The notes under the pieces: generated by a model
Told to the model about the DNA's origin: nothing
The model's input: only the letters and a program-made list of their open reading frames with translations
Database searches by the model: none
Translations under genes and position numbers: made by a program
Assembly (NCBI GenBank): GCA_003212115.1
Contig: QCQS01000007.1
Span: 1 to 24,259, forward strand
Reading direction: 5' to 3'
DNA from: Prochlorococcus sp. AG-455-E15
Lineage (GTDB): Bacteria > Cyanobacteriota > Cyanobacteriia > PCC-6307 > Cyanobiaceae
DNA length: 24,259 nucleotides
Part shown: piece after piece, positions 17,624 through 23,924 of the stretch
How the letters are laid out: each line of letters begins with the position of its first letter
Position numbering within the stretch: position 1 is the first letter of the stretch

Positions 17624-18414
17624 ATTTAAGAAAATATCTAAAAGTTTATAAAAAATTCTTGCATACTTCTTTGGCTTCTGAATTGGAGTATAAGACAAAT
17701 ATATTAGTTGATTTAATTACTGCAATTTTAAGTTTAATAGGGAGTATTTTTCTATTATCTATTTTCTTTCAAAACAATGGATATATTGGAGGATGGAAAT
17801 TTGAACAGGCACTAATAATTCAAGGTATTTACACAATTTTGAATGGAATAACAAATACATGGTTCAATCCTAATCTTACAGAAATAGTTAAACATATAAG
17901 AGAAGGAACATTAGACTTCGTACTTTTAAAACCTATTGATAGTCAATTTTTTATTTCATTAAAAAAATTAAATCCATCTGGATTTTTAGAAATATTGCTT
18001 GGATTCTTCTTGTTGTTCTTCTGCATAAGAATAAATCAAATAAATGTAAATTTAAGTTTTCTAACCTTATCTTTGATTACGATAAGCTGCTCGATTTGTA
18101 TTTTATATAGCCTATGGTTTTTTATCTCTACAACCACTATCTGGTTTGTTAAGACTTGGAATGCAATAGAAGTATTAAGATCATTCCTATATATAGGAAG
18201 ATTTCCTCTAAATTCATTTTCATTTTCATTAAGAATATTTTTTAGTGTTTTCATTCCTATTGCTTTTATAACTACAATTCCTTCTGAAGTTTTTCTAGGA
18301 CTTTCTCAACTGTGGAAAATATTGCTCGAAGTTATTGTCGCTACAGTATTTCTTATATCTTCAAGAAAGTTCTGGTTATTTGCATTAAAATTCTATTCAT
18401 CAGCATCTAGCTAA
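17620..18414 (+). CDS. ABC-2 exporter permease, second subunit
   Basis: Also 264 aa, with roughly six membrane segments. It is a diverged relative of the preceding permease: SELEYKTNILVDLITAILS corresponds to the first subunit's opening, and HIREGTLDFVLLKPIDSQFF corresponds to its cytoplasmic loop. The ATGA overlap with the upstream gene implies translational coupling. The pair plus ATPase forms a complete exporter of unknown substrate. The stop lies three bases from the convergent stop of the next minus-strand gene. Confidence 0.88.
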   Translation: MNLRKYLKVYKKFLHTSLASELEYKTNILVDLITAILSLIGSIFLLSIFFQNNGYIGGWKFEQALIIQGIYTILNGITNTWFNPNLTEIVKHIREGTLDFVLLKPIDSQFFISLKKLNPSGFLEILLGFFLLFFCIRINQINVNLSFLTLSLITISCSICILYSLWFFISTTTIWFVKTWNAIEVLRSFLYIGRFPLNSFSFSLRIFFSVFIPIAFITTIPSEVFLGLSQLWKILLEVIVATVFLISSRKFWLFALKFYSSASS

Positions 18415-18428
18415 TTATTATTTAATAA
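18415..18428. terminator. AT hairpin at the convergent end of the ABC-2 operon
   Basis: TTATTA and TAATAA form 6-bp inverted arms around TT, directly after the permease stop (18412-18414) and covering the opposite-strand stop (18418-18420). The stem is pure AT and weak, so termination here is only suggested. Confidence 0.25.
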
Positions 18429-18684
18429 CCTCTCTGCAAAATTCCCAAATTTGCGGTTTACTTTTCAGATTAGAAAGCCTGTATAATTTCTTAAAATTAG
18501 TTTTAGATTTTTCAATAGATAAAAGCCTACAGTTATATTCAATTTTATGATTTCTAGATATGATTCCTAATTTCAGGCCAATATCAAAAAGGATAATTAT
18601 TAAAGTGAGAAAAAAAACTATACCGAAAAATTTGGAAAATGATTTTGAATAATTTTCTTTTTCAGTTTTTAATTCAAACTTCAT
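18418..18684 (-). CDS. Small membrane-anchored protein, unknown
   Basis: The 88-aa protein has a charged N-terminus, one strong membrane helix (about 19-41) and a basic C-terminal domain with two cysteines (C52, C83) that would lie outside the cytoplasm if the N-terminus stays in. No family is recognised. Its start overlaps the stop of the upstream 75-aa gene (TAATG), so the two are probably translated together. This overlap and the well-formed membrane helix are the main reasons to accept it as real. Confidence 0.7.
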   Translation of the reverse strand: MKFELKTEKENYSKSFSKFFGIVFFLTLIIILFDIGLKLGIISRNHKIEYNCRLLSIEKSKTNFKKLYRLSNLKSKPQIWEFCREVIK

Positions 18685-18911
18685 TACTTAACTATATGCT
18701 GTGGGCACTTAATTGCAGCGATAGCAACAGCAGTAACTTTAAAATTTTCTGACTTCTCAATAACCTTTTTAACCTCTAATGGACCAAATTTATTACTTGC
18801 ATCACTGTAGGAAAGAAGTAAAGATTTATAATTGTCATGACCTAGATCTCTATACTCACAGAAATTATCCCCAACATAATTCAAAAGAGTTAATAAAGTT
18901 AATTCAATCAT
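18684..18911 (-). CDS. Small conserved-looking protein, unknown
   Basis: The 75-aa product reads as a folded soluble protein: a hydrophobic start (LTLLTLLNYVG), a central YRDLGHDNYKSLLLSY segment and a late VTAVAIAAIKCPQHI end. I recall similar short proteins in Prochlorococcus but no named family. It is the first gene of a two-gene minus-strand unit with the 88-aa membrane protein. The ATG at 18911 is preceded by AT-rich DNA with no convincing ribosome binding site. Confidence 0.72.
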   Translation of the reverse strand: MIELTLLTLLNYVGDNFCEYRDLGHDNYKSLLLSYSDASNKFGPLEVKKVIEKSENFKVTAVAIAAIKCPQHIVK

Positions 18912-19081
18912 TAAAGCTTTTTTCTGGCAAACTTCTTACGAATGATACTATGCAGGACATTTTTAACAAGTAAGATTACCAAAAACATTTGAAATCATAA
19001 ATGAAGATTCTTACTAATAAACTCTAAAATTGCAAAATTATTTCAGAATTTTTAAATTCACATACAAGCAAATCATTAAAG

Positions 19082-19110
19082 CACTATCTGTAGTGTTTAA
19101 ATAGTGTTTA
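19082..19110. repeat. Inverted CACTA and tandem TAGTGTTTA repeats
   Basis: CACTA (19082-19086) and TAGTG (19091-19095) are inverted around TCTG. TAGTGTTTA then occurs twice, at 19091-19099 and 19102-19110, exactly 11 bp apart. A CTGTAG/CTACAG inverted pair (19088-19093 and 19118-19123) spans the same place. Repeats one helical turn apart just before a putative small RNA look like a binding site for a dimeric regulator, but this is inference. Confidence 0.4.
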
Positions 19111-19111
19111 A

Positions 19112-19206
19112 TCTGCGCTACAGGTAGGGGGTTGCATTTTTTAAGAAATTGGTTTAAAAATAAGGTTCCCCATCACCCGGCCCCACATATGTGAGGCCTT
19201 TTTTTT
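19112..19206 (+). ncRNA. Candidate small RNA ending in an intrinsic terminator
   Basis: A strong terminator at 19179-19206 has no plus-strand gene before it: the nearest plus-strand stop is at 18414, about 750 bp away. Upstream of the terminator, GGTAGGGG (19123-19130) can pair with CCCCATCACC (19168-19177) as GGGG/CCCC plus GGT/ACC around a small internal loop. This closes a ~37-nt AT-rich loop. GC-rich segments of this kind stand out in such AT-rich DNA. The 5' end is a guess. I compared it by eye with SRP RNA, tmRNA and the Yfr1 motif and saw no match. The flanking DNA (18912-19111 and 19207-19356) shows no gene. Confidence 0.5.
19179..19206 (+). terminator. Orphan rho-independent terminator
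   Basis: GGCCCCACATATGTGAGGCC forms a GC-rich stem (four outer pairs, one C-A mismatch, then CAC/GTG) followed by eight Ts. The T-run is only on the plus-strand side, so it terminates plus-strand transcription. It is one of the two strongest terminators in the window. Confidence 0.85.
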
Positions 19207-19356
19207 GGTTATTTAAATAAGATCTGTCTAAAAGTATTATTTATAAAACAAATTTTTCATTAACCCTTTTGATAATGAATAAAATTATATTTAATTTTTT
19301 TTAACTAATAAAACTGCTTTAGACTTTTCAAACAAAATCATATTGCTATTTTCAAT

Positions 19357-20172
19357 TTATCTATAAAAACTTTTTATGGATTTAATCAATAAACTCATGC
19401 CAACTAAAATACTAACTGTTGTGAAAGTTTTCTTAATCAGAATATTCCCACTTAATTTTGACAGGTGCGCTCCAAAATATCCTCCAGTAAAGGAACCAAT
19501 TATTAAAATTATCAATATATTTGAAGGAACCGATCCTATTCTTGCCAAAAAAACTGCTCCGACAAAATTCCAAAAAATTCCAACCGTAAAAAAAGTCATA
19601 CTTATAGCTCGAAGAAAATCCATTTCAAAAGTTTTTATTAAAAGTATTGTTACAAGCAGTCCAGTTCCTGAAGAAATAGAACCATTCAAAATCCCTATAA
19701 GGAAAATTAAAATTAAAAATCTAATTTTATGAACTAAATTAAGCTTATTTTTACCAGATGATAAACCCAACTCTGGCTTAAGGAATGAGTAAAAAGCCAA
19801 AAATATAGATATTATTCCTAAAATTAAGTACAAATATTTTTCTGATATAAATTCAACTATAAAAGACCCTAAAATAACTCCTGGCAATCCAAAAATTAAA
19901 ATTTGCCAAGCAACACTTATATCATTACCTAAAGATTTGTAATTTCTTAAAGAACCCCCTATTCCTAGTGCTACTGTTGCTAATTTATGACTAGCCAGAG
20001 CCTGATAATATGGAACACCAGATAAAATCAATGCTGGTAATTGTAGTAATCCTGCACCTCCTCCAGAAATTGCTGAGAAAGTATTAGAAAAAAATGATAT
20101 CAAAAAGATATAAATACTTTTAAATAAAGAATGATCAAAATTTCCTAATAATATTGTTAATAAATAAAGCAT
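19357..20172 (-). CDS. TauE/SafE family membrane transporter
   Basis: The 271-aa protein has about eight hydrophobic segments arranged as two related halves. The first half holds the SAISGGGAGLLQLPALI motif (about 33-49) and the second the matching NGSISSGTGLLVTILL motif. This is the TauE/SafE (sulfite exporter/anion permease) pattern. Members export sulfite, sulfoacetate or related organic anions in other bacteria; the substrate here is unknown. The gene stands alone on the minus strand, with no sulfur gene nearby to sharpen the guess. The ATG at 20172 places a membrane helix close to the N-terminus, as expected. Confidence 0.85.
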   Translation of the reverse strand: MLYLLTILLGNFDHSLFKSIYIFLISFFSNTFSAISGGGAGLLQLPALILSGVPYYQALASHKLATVALGIGGSLRNYKSLGNDISVAWQILIFGLPGVILGSFIVEFISEKYLYLILGIISIFLAFYSFLKPELGLSSGKNKLNLVHKIRFLILIFLIGILNGSISSGTGLLVTILLIKTFEMDFLRAISMTFFTVGIFWNFVGAVFLARIGSVPSNILIILIIGSFTGGYFGAHLSKLSGNILIKKTFTTVSILVGMSLLIKSIKSFYR

Positions 20173-20311
20173 TAACTATAAATTACCTGTGTTTTAATAA
20201 TTTAAGATTCTTCTTAGATAAAAAGGCTATAACTTAAAAAGTCTCATCTTATCTTTTTCAATCATACTTTAAAAAAAATTGTTATCATCAAAAAAAATCA
20301 TCAAGAATATT

Positions 20312-20653
20312 ATGCATAGACAAGATGCAATTTACCTTGATCAGTTTTGTCCCAAGATAAGTAATAAAAATTGGAGAGAATCTCTTAATAAACTTACTAC
20401 GTATAAGTGTATTTATTGCGGTAAACCCTCAGAATCACTTGACCATCTTCACCCAATGTCAAAGGGGGGTATTAGTAGTACAAGTAATTGCGTGCCATGT
20501 TGTTTGTCATGTAATGGGAATAAATCAGACTCAGAAGTTCTTAGTTGGTATAGAAAACAAAATTTTTATGATCCTCGAAGGGCTATGGCGATACGAGCAT
20601 GGTTAAATGATGATTTGAAACTTGCGTCAGTTCTTTTGAATTACTTAAATTAA
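20312..20653 (+). CDS. HNH endonuclease-like protein
   Basis: The 113-aa protein has a compact HNH fold with a zinc ribbon: CIYC (C33, C36), the LDHLHP strand with H45 as probable catalytic base, and CCLSCNGNKSD (C64, C67 as the second zinc pair, N68 as the HNH asparagine). A C-terminal YDPRRAMAIRAWLNDD segment is typical of the short cyanobacterial members. Its biological target is unknown; it is not beside a restriction or mobile element. I prefer ATG 20312, with AAGA about seven bases upstream. A TTG at 20279 would add 11 lysine-rich residues. Confidence 0.85.
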   Translation: MHRQDAIYLDQFCPKISNKNWRESLNKLTTYKCIYCGKPSESLDHLHPMSKGGISSTSNCVPCCLSCNGNKSDSEVLSWYRKQNFYDPRRAMAIRAWLNDDLKLASVLLNYLN

Positions 20654-20740
20654 AAATGAAATAATAAATTGATTGAGATTCGAAGAATTATTTTTGTGTA
20701 TGGTTGAATAGAATCTTCATATTTAGTAAAAAATGAATTT

Positions 20741-20935
20741 TTAAATTAATCTTTTTATTTCTGAATTTATTTTATTACTTCTGAAAAGAGCAATATTAGA
20801 ATAGTCATCTTTCCACATTATTGGCGAATCTAAAACCTTTCTCTCTGGCGACTTTACGGAAAAAATTAATCCAAATACAAAAAGAATAGTAATCAATATA
20901 ATTGTCATTACTAATTTGTCTGAAATATTGTTCAT
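20741..20935 (-). CDS. Small membrane protein, unknown
   Basis: The 64-aa product has one clear membrane helix (about 9-27, MTIILITILFVFGLIFS) followed by a soluble basic tail. No family is recognised. It starts 9 bp after the stop of the secreted 133-aa protein on the same strand, which suggests an operon and perhaps a functional pair. Confidence 0.6.
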   Translation of the reverse strand: MNNISDKLVMTIILITILFVFGLIFSVKSPERKVLDSPIMWKDDYSNIALFRSNKINSEIKRLI

Positions 20936-20944
20936 TAGCTTAAT

Positions 20945-21346
20945 CTATCTAGAAAAATTTTTGTCAGGTGTAGTTTTTTCATAAATTTCAAGAAAATATG
21001 ATTTAAAATAACTGACTCCCTCCCTTCCAATCAATCCAATTGAACGTCCACAATTATTTACTACTTGCAATGAAATTTGATTAGCCAAGTCACTTTTTTC
21101 AATCCATTTTTTCTGTGGATTATAAGAAAAAGATATAATATTTTCGGTTTTTACAATAGCTGATTTCATTGCCTCATCTTTAGAAAAACCATTTTTAATA
21201 GCCTTGCAATATTCCCTAGAGAAATTATTAGTAATCCTATTTTGAAGCAAACTAACACTAGGGTCTGAGGTATCAAAAGCTAAACCTATTGAGGGAGTTA
21301 ATGAATAAATTATAAATAAAAGAAAACCAAAAATGAATTTTAACAA
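20945..21346 (-). CDS. Secreted protein with two cysteines, unknown
   Basis: The 133-aa protein begins with a typical signal peptide: Lys at position 3, a hydrophobic core at 4-19, and IGLA before a likely cut after A23. The mature part of about 110 residues has exactly two cysteines (C47, C99), which could form a disulfide in the periplasm. A helical REYCKAIKNGFSKDEAMKSA segment follows the first cysteine. The family is unknown to me. It heads a minus-strand pair with the 64-aa membrane protein. Confidence 0.7.
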   Translation of the reverse strand: MLKFIFGFLLFIIYSLTPSIGLAFDTSDPSVSLLQNRITNNFSREYCKAIKNGFSKDEAMKSAIVKTENIISFSYNPQKKWIEKSDLANQISLQVVNNCGRSIGLIGREGVSYFKSYFLEIYEKTTPDKNFSR

Positions 21347-21497
21347 TAGCTATTTATTAATCCTTATAAAGGATATATTAGTTTATTCCAATTATCTTTT
21401 CAATTTAATCTGATAAATATTAACAGCAAATTAAATTTCAATTTATTAAAAATTAAAAGTATTGCATTAAGTTCAGCAATAATAGTCAGAGGTTTAT

Positions 21498-21731
21498 TTG
21501 ACTACTAATATGAACGAATCATTGATGACATTGCTATTTTTTCCTGACTGGACAAATGGACTACCTTCAGACTTTTTAATCCTTCATTTTTTTGTAGGAG
21601 CCGTAATTTTCCCATTTAATATGATTCATGCTAAAGCAAGAAAAATTGATAGTCAGAACCCTCAGGAAGCAGCTAATGGGTATAAAAACTCAGACAATAC
21701 CACATTTTTCGGATACGAGGAAATCAATTAG
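21498..21731 (+). CDS. Small membrane protein, unknown (TTG start)
   Basis: The 77-aa protein has one hydrophobic segment (about 24-41, DFLILHFFVGAVIFPFNM) and a polar, Asn-rich C-terminus. AGAGG at 21488-21492 lies five bases before TTG 21498, an unusually good ribosome binding site for this genome, which favours TTG over the in-frame ATG at 21510. The family is not recognised. A 9-bp hairpin follows its stop and the next small membrane gene follows that. Confidence 0.65.
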   Translation: MTTNMNESLMTLLFFPDWTNGLPSDFLILHFFVGAVIFPFNMIHAKARKIDSQNPQEAANGYKNSDNTTFFGYEEIN

Positions 21732-21733
21732 AT

Positions 21734-21755
21734 TTCCTTAAATTGCTTTAAGGAA
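21734..21755 (+). promoter_or_regulatory. Perfect 9-bp hairpin between two small membrane-protein genes
   Basis: TTCCTTAAA and TTTAAGGAA form a perfect stem around the tetraloop TTGC, three bases after the stop of the 77-aa gene and eleven bases before the next ATG. There is no T-run, so it is not a standard terminator. It could block 3' decay of the first message or mask the ribosome site of the second. Confidence 0.5.
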
Positions 21756-21766
21756 TTACTTAATTA

Positions 21767-21991
21767 ATGATAATTTCCCTAAATCCAGCTTTAGATCTCA
21801 AAATTTTCAGCCCGAGTGAACCTATTGGAATATTGATTATTTTTTTAGGATTAATCTTTACTGGCATGATTTTTTATATTATTTATGCCGTAAGTACCAA
21901 TAAAGAATCCCTAGAAGATAAGAAAATAAGAACTAAAAAGGAATACTTGCAAAAGGAGAAAATAGGGAAATTATTTCCTAAGAAAAAATAA
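21767..21991 (+). CDS. Small membrane protein with lysine-rich tail, unknown
   Basis: The 74-aa protein has one strong membrane helix (about 20-42) and a highly basic cytoplasmic tail rich in Lys, Glu and Arg that ends in PKKK. By the positive-inside rule the tail should be cytoplasmic. No family is recognised. It lies 35 bp after the 77-aa membrane protein gene, separated by a hairpin. Confidence 0.62.
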   Translation: MIISLNPALDLKIFSPSEPIGILIIFLGLIFTGMIFYIIYAVSTNKESLEDKKIRTKKEYLQKEKIGKLFPKKK

Positions 21992-22091
21992 ACTTAATTG
22001 TTTTTTTACTGTAAAGATATTTATTTATATTATTAACAATCAAATCAGTAGGATCCAAAAACATAAGTTTTAATTCTCTTAAATCAAACAT
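21978..22091 (-). CDS. Possible 37-aa ORF, antisense to the end of the previous gene
   Basis: ATG 22089-22091 opens a 37-codon frame starting MFDLRELKLMFLDPTDLIVN, stopping at 21978-21980. AAGG lies nine bases upstream. It overlaps the last 14 bases of the plus-strand 74-aa gene. Residue mix is protein-like, but the size and AT-rich context make chance likely. It is the only candidate gene in the 21992-22211 gap, whose other content is the palindrome at 22159-22183. Confidence 0.25.
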   Translation of the reverse strand: MFDLRELKLMFLDPTDLIVNNINKYLYSKKTIKFIFS

Positions 22092-22158
22092 TTATAAAAA
22101 CCTTATACTAACGGTTAATTTTTTTTTACGAGGGTTTAGATTTTTAATTGTACTGAAA

Positions 22159-22183
22159 ATTATTTTCATATCATGAAAATAAT
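22159..22183. promoter_or_regulatory. Operator-like palindrome with 11-bp arms
   Basis: ATTATTTTCAT and ATGAAAATAAT are perfect 11-bp inverted arms around the spacer ATC. The site ends 28 bp before the TTG start of the 167-aa gene. No T-run follows, so a terminator is unlikely; a binding site for a dimeric repressor or an RNA hairpin in the leader is more plausible. Confidence 0.45.
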
Positions 22184-22211
22184 GTTAAAAATGGAAAAAT
22201 GATTTGAAATC

Positions 22212-22715
22212 TTGGAGAATTCCACTAAATATCTATTTCTTGCTAGTGGAGTAAATGATGGAGAAGGTTTTTGGCTTGTGGGAATAAAAAATTGTGATGA
22301 AAATATCCTTGAGGATGAAAATCTTTTAGATTGCCATAGAAAAGAACTAATAGGTCATGAATCAGCAAAAGATATTCTTTTAGCTATTAATTTAAACGTA
22401 AATAATTTATTAAATGAACTAAGAAAAAAAAATTACTCACTTGAAAGTCCTTCCATGGGAATTTCATTTGATATCCCTTTAGAAATCTTGGAAAATATTT
22501 TTGATTTTTGGTTAGATATTTATAAAAATCAAGAAGGCTGGGATGCTTGTCTAGGTCTTCTTAAAGTTAGAAAAAGGATTTCGCTAAAAAACCTAATTGA
22601 AAGCGAAAGCTTAAAGGGTAACTCTAAAAAATGGGCTATAAAAATTGAAACTTTACATACCTATGTTCCTTCTTCACTTAGAGTTAATAAATTAAATGAT
22701 CCAATGTGGGAATAA
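22212..22715 (+). CDS. Unknown soluble protein, 167 aa (TTG start)
   Basis: No family is recognised. The protein is soluble and acidic, with no signal peptide or membrane helix. It has a short beta-like N-terminus (KYLFLASG, GFWLVGIKN), a central helix (AKDILLAINLNVNNLL) and a late WDACLGLLKVRKRI segment. An in-frame stop at 22200-22202 and the absence of ATG before residue 82 leave TTG 22212 as the likely start. The rich helical structure and long open frame argue that it is real. It lies 74 bp before the salvage-like gene cassette and downstream of a palindrome. Confidence 0.68.
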   Translation: MENSTKYLFLASGVNDGEGFWLVGIKNCDENILEDENLLDCHRKELIGHESAKDILLAINLNVNNLLNELRKKNYSLESPSMGISFDIPLEILENIFDFWLDIYKNQEGWDACLGLLKVRKRISLKNLIESESLKGNSKKWAIKIETLHTYVPSSLRVNKLNDPMWE

Positions 22716-22789
22716 TTTTATCTTTTTATAATCAATATATTTACTTCGTTGGATATTTAAGTAAAAATAAAAAAAATTATAAATATAAA

Positions 22790-22975
22790 ATGAATAAACA
22801 ATATTCTTTTAGTATCGATCAAATGAACGGAATTGTCGAGGATACATACGCCAAGATAATAAATGAATGTGAAAATTTAAAAAAAAATACTAACTGTCCA
22901 AATGAGCAAGTAGTCGCACTTTTAAGTGTAATTGCTTCCAATTACGCCAATTCAACTGAAAAAAGCGAGAATTAA
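22790..22975 (+). CDS. Small helical protein, 61 aa, unknown
   Basis: The product is short and mostly helical, with an FSIDQMNGIVEDTYAKIINE stretch, two cysteines (C27, C36) and a hydrophobic helix around VVALLSVIASNY. It has no recognised family. ATG 22790 is preferred over an upstream in-frame start at 22706, because the added residues would be low-complexity and would overlap the previous gene. Its stop is one base before the phosphoribosyltransferase ATG, which indicates coupled translation and a possible shared role. Confidence 0.62.
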   Translation: MNKQYSFSIDQMNGIVEDTYAKIINECENLKKNTNCPNEQVVALLSVIASNYANSTEKSEN

Positions 22976-22976
22976 A

Positions 22977-23372
22977 ATGATAAGTTATTTTACTTGGGGC
23001 GAATTTGATAAATCCGTAGAACAGATAGCTAATAAATGTAGGTATAAGGATTTTTCTGGAATATATGGAGTTCCTCGTGGTGGATTATGTCTTGCTGTAG
23101 CACTAAGCCATAAATTAAAAATTGAATTAATTTCAGAACCAATAAAAAATTCCCTAATAGTAGATGATATTTATGAGACTGGTCTTACATTAACGACCCA
23201 CAAGGATATTGAAGGAGCAATGTTTTTTGTATTATTTAGTAAAATTAAACCTACATGGTGGAATACAGTATTTATATCTAAAAAAAGCCAATGGATAGTT
23301 TTCCCATGGGAAAATCCTTTAAATTCAAAAAATGACCGCGAAGAGTACATCAAAAAAAGAGGCTCAAGTTGA
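22977..23372 (+). CDS. Phosphoribosyltransferase (type I fold)
   Basis: The enzyme probably moves a nucleobase to or from PRPP. The 131-aa protein has the N-terminal YGVPRGG loop (30-36), the PRPP-binding signature SLIVDDIYETG (59-69, acidic pair D63/D64) and an aromatic C-terminal strand WIVFPWE (106-112). The latter feature is seen in xanthine/hypoxanthine-guanine type PRTases of archaea and phages. Substrate base is therefore likely a 6-oxopurine, but this is inferred. It sits between a 61-aa unknown gene (1-bp gap) and the deoxyribosyltransferase gene (4-bp overlap). Confidence 0.85.
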   Translation: MISYFTWGEFDKSVEQIANKCRYKDFSGIYGVPRGGLCLAVALSHKLKIELISEPIKNSLIVDDIYETGLTLTTHKDIEGAMFFVLFSKIKPTWWNTVFISKKSQWIVFPWENPLNSKNDREEYIKKRGSS

Positions 23373-23827
23373 GGAAGAAATTATATTTAGCAAATCCATA
23401 TGGATTTTCAAAACAAACTAAAACTCTCTTACATGAATTTATTGAAATTTTCAATGATTTAAATGTAGAAGTATTTGAACCTTTTGAGAGATCAAAACCA
23501 TTAATACAAAAAGCAAGTGGATGGGCATATGAGGTTGCTAGAAGTAATTTCCATGATTTAAAAGAATGCGATTGTATATTTGCGATTGTCAATGGAAATC
23601 CACCAGATGAAGGTGTGATGATTGAATTGGGTATCGCAATTGCTCTAAAAAAGGAAATCTTTTTATTCAGGGATGATTTTAGAAATTGTTCTGATAGCAA
23701 TCAATATCCATTAAATCTAATGTTATTTCTTGGACTGCCTAAAGATAATTGGGAAAAATATTATTTTGAATCATTACAAGATATAAAAAGTAATAAAAAA
23801 ATATTCCTTGAATGGTCAAAAAAATAA
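23369..23827 (+). CDS. Nucleoside 2-deoxyribosyltransferase-like enzyme
   Basis: The family (PF05014) cleaves or exchanges the base of 2'-deoxynucleosides or their monophosphates. The 152-aa protein opens with KLYLANPYGFS, then has the CDCIFAIVNGNPPDEG loop (67-82) and GVMIELGIAIAL with E86 as probable catalytic glutamate. A late NLMLFLG segment matches the part that reaches the neighbouring subunit's active site. TTG 23369 overlaps the stop of the PRTase gene (TTGA), so translation is probably coupled. Together the two enzymes could recover purine bases from DNA nucleosides and convert them to nucleotides. Confidence 0.85.
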   Translation: MRKKLYLANPYGFSKQTKTLLHEFIEIFNDLNVEVFEPFERSKPLIQKASGWAYEVARSNFHDLKECDCIFAIVNGNPPDEGVMIELGIAIALKKEIFLFRDDFRNCSDSNQYPLNLMLFLGLPKDNWEKYYFESLQDIKSNKKIFLEWSKK

Positions 23828-23924
23828 TTCAATTAAAAATAAATAAACCATAAATCAATGAGTTAAAGTTTTAAGTTTAAATATATCTGTCGAAGTGCTA
23901 GAATGGATTTTATTTAGGAAAATT

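Noticed and set aside
19112..19206. SRP RNA, tmRNA or Yfr1 at the orphan terminator
   Set aside because: No GGAAG-type SRP loop, no tRNA-like 3' end with encoded CCA, and no CTCCTCACAC Yfr1 motif is present.
19376..19732. 118-aa plus-strand frame
   Set aside because: It lies wholly inside the TauE/SafE gene on the other strand, and is a lysine- and isoleucine-rich mirror of membrane helices with no protein-like motif.
20312..20653. HNH protein as part of a restriction or mobile system
   Set aside because: No methylase, integrase, terminal repeat or intron structure is near; it stands alone between ordinary genes.
22099..22126. AACC/GGTT stem followed by a T-run as a terminator
   Set aside because: The stem has only four pairs with a ten-base loop, too weak to call in AT-rich DNA.
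22706..22789. Extended N-terminus of the 61-aa cassette protein
   Set aside because: The added residues are Tyr/Asn/Lys-rich low complexity and overlap the preceding gene; ATG 22790 gives a compact helical protein.
23350..23700. 116-aa minus-strand frame
   Set aside because: It is antisense to the deoxyribosyltransferase gene, which has clear family motifs.
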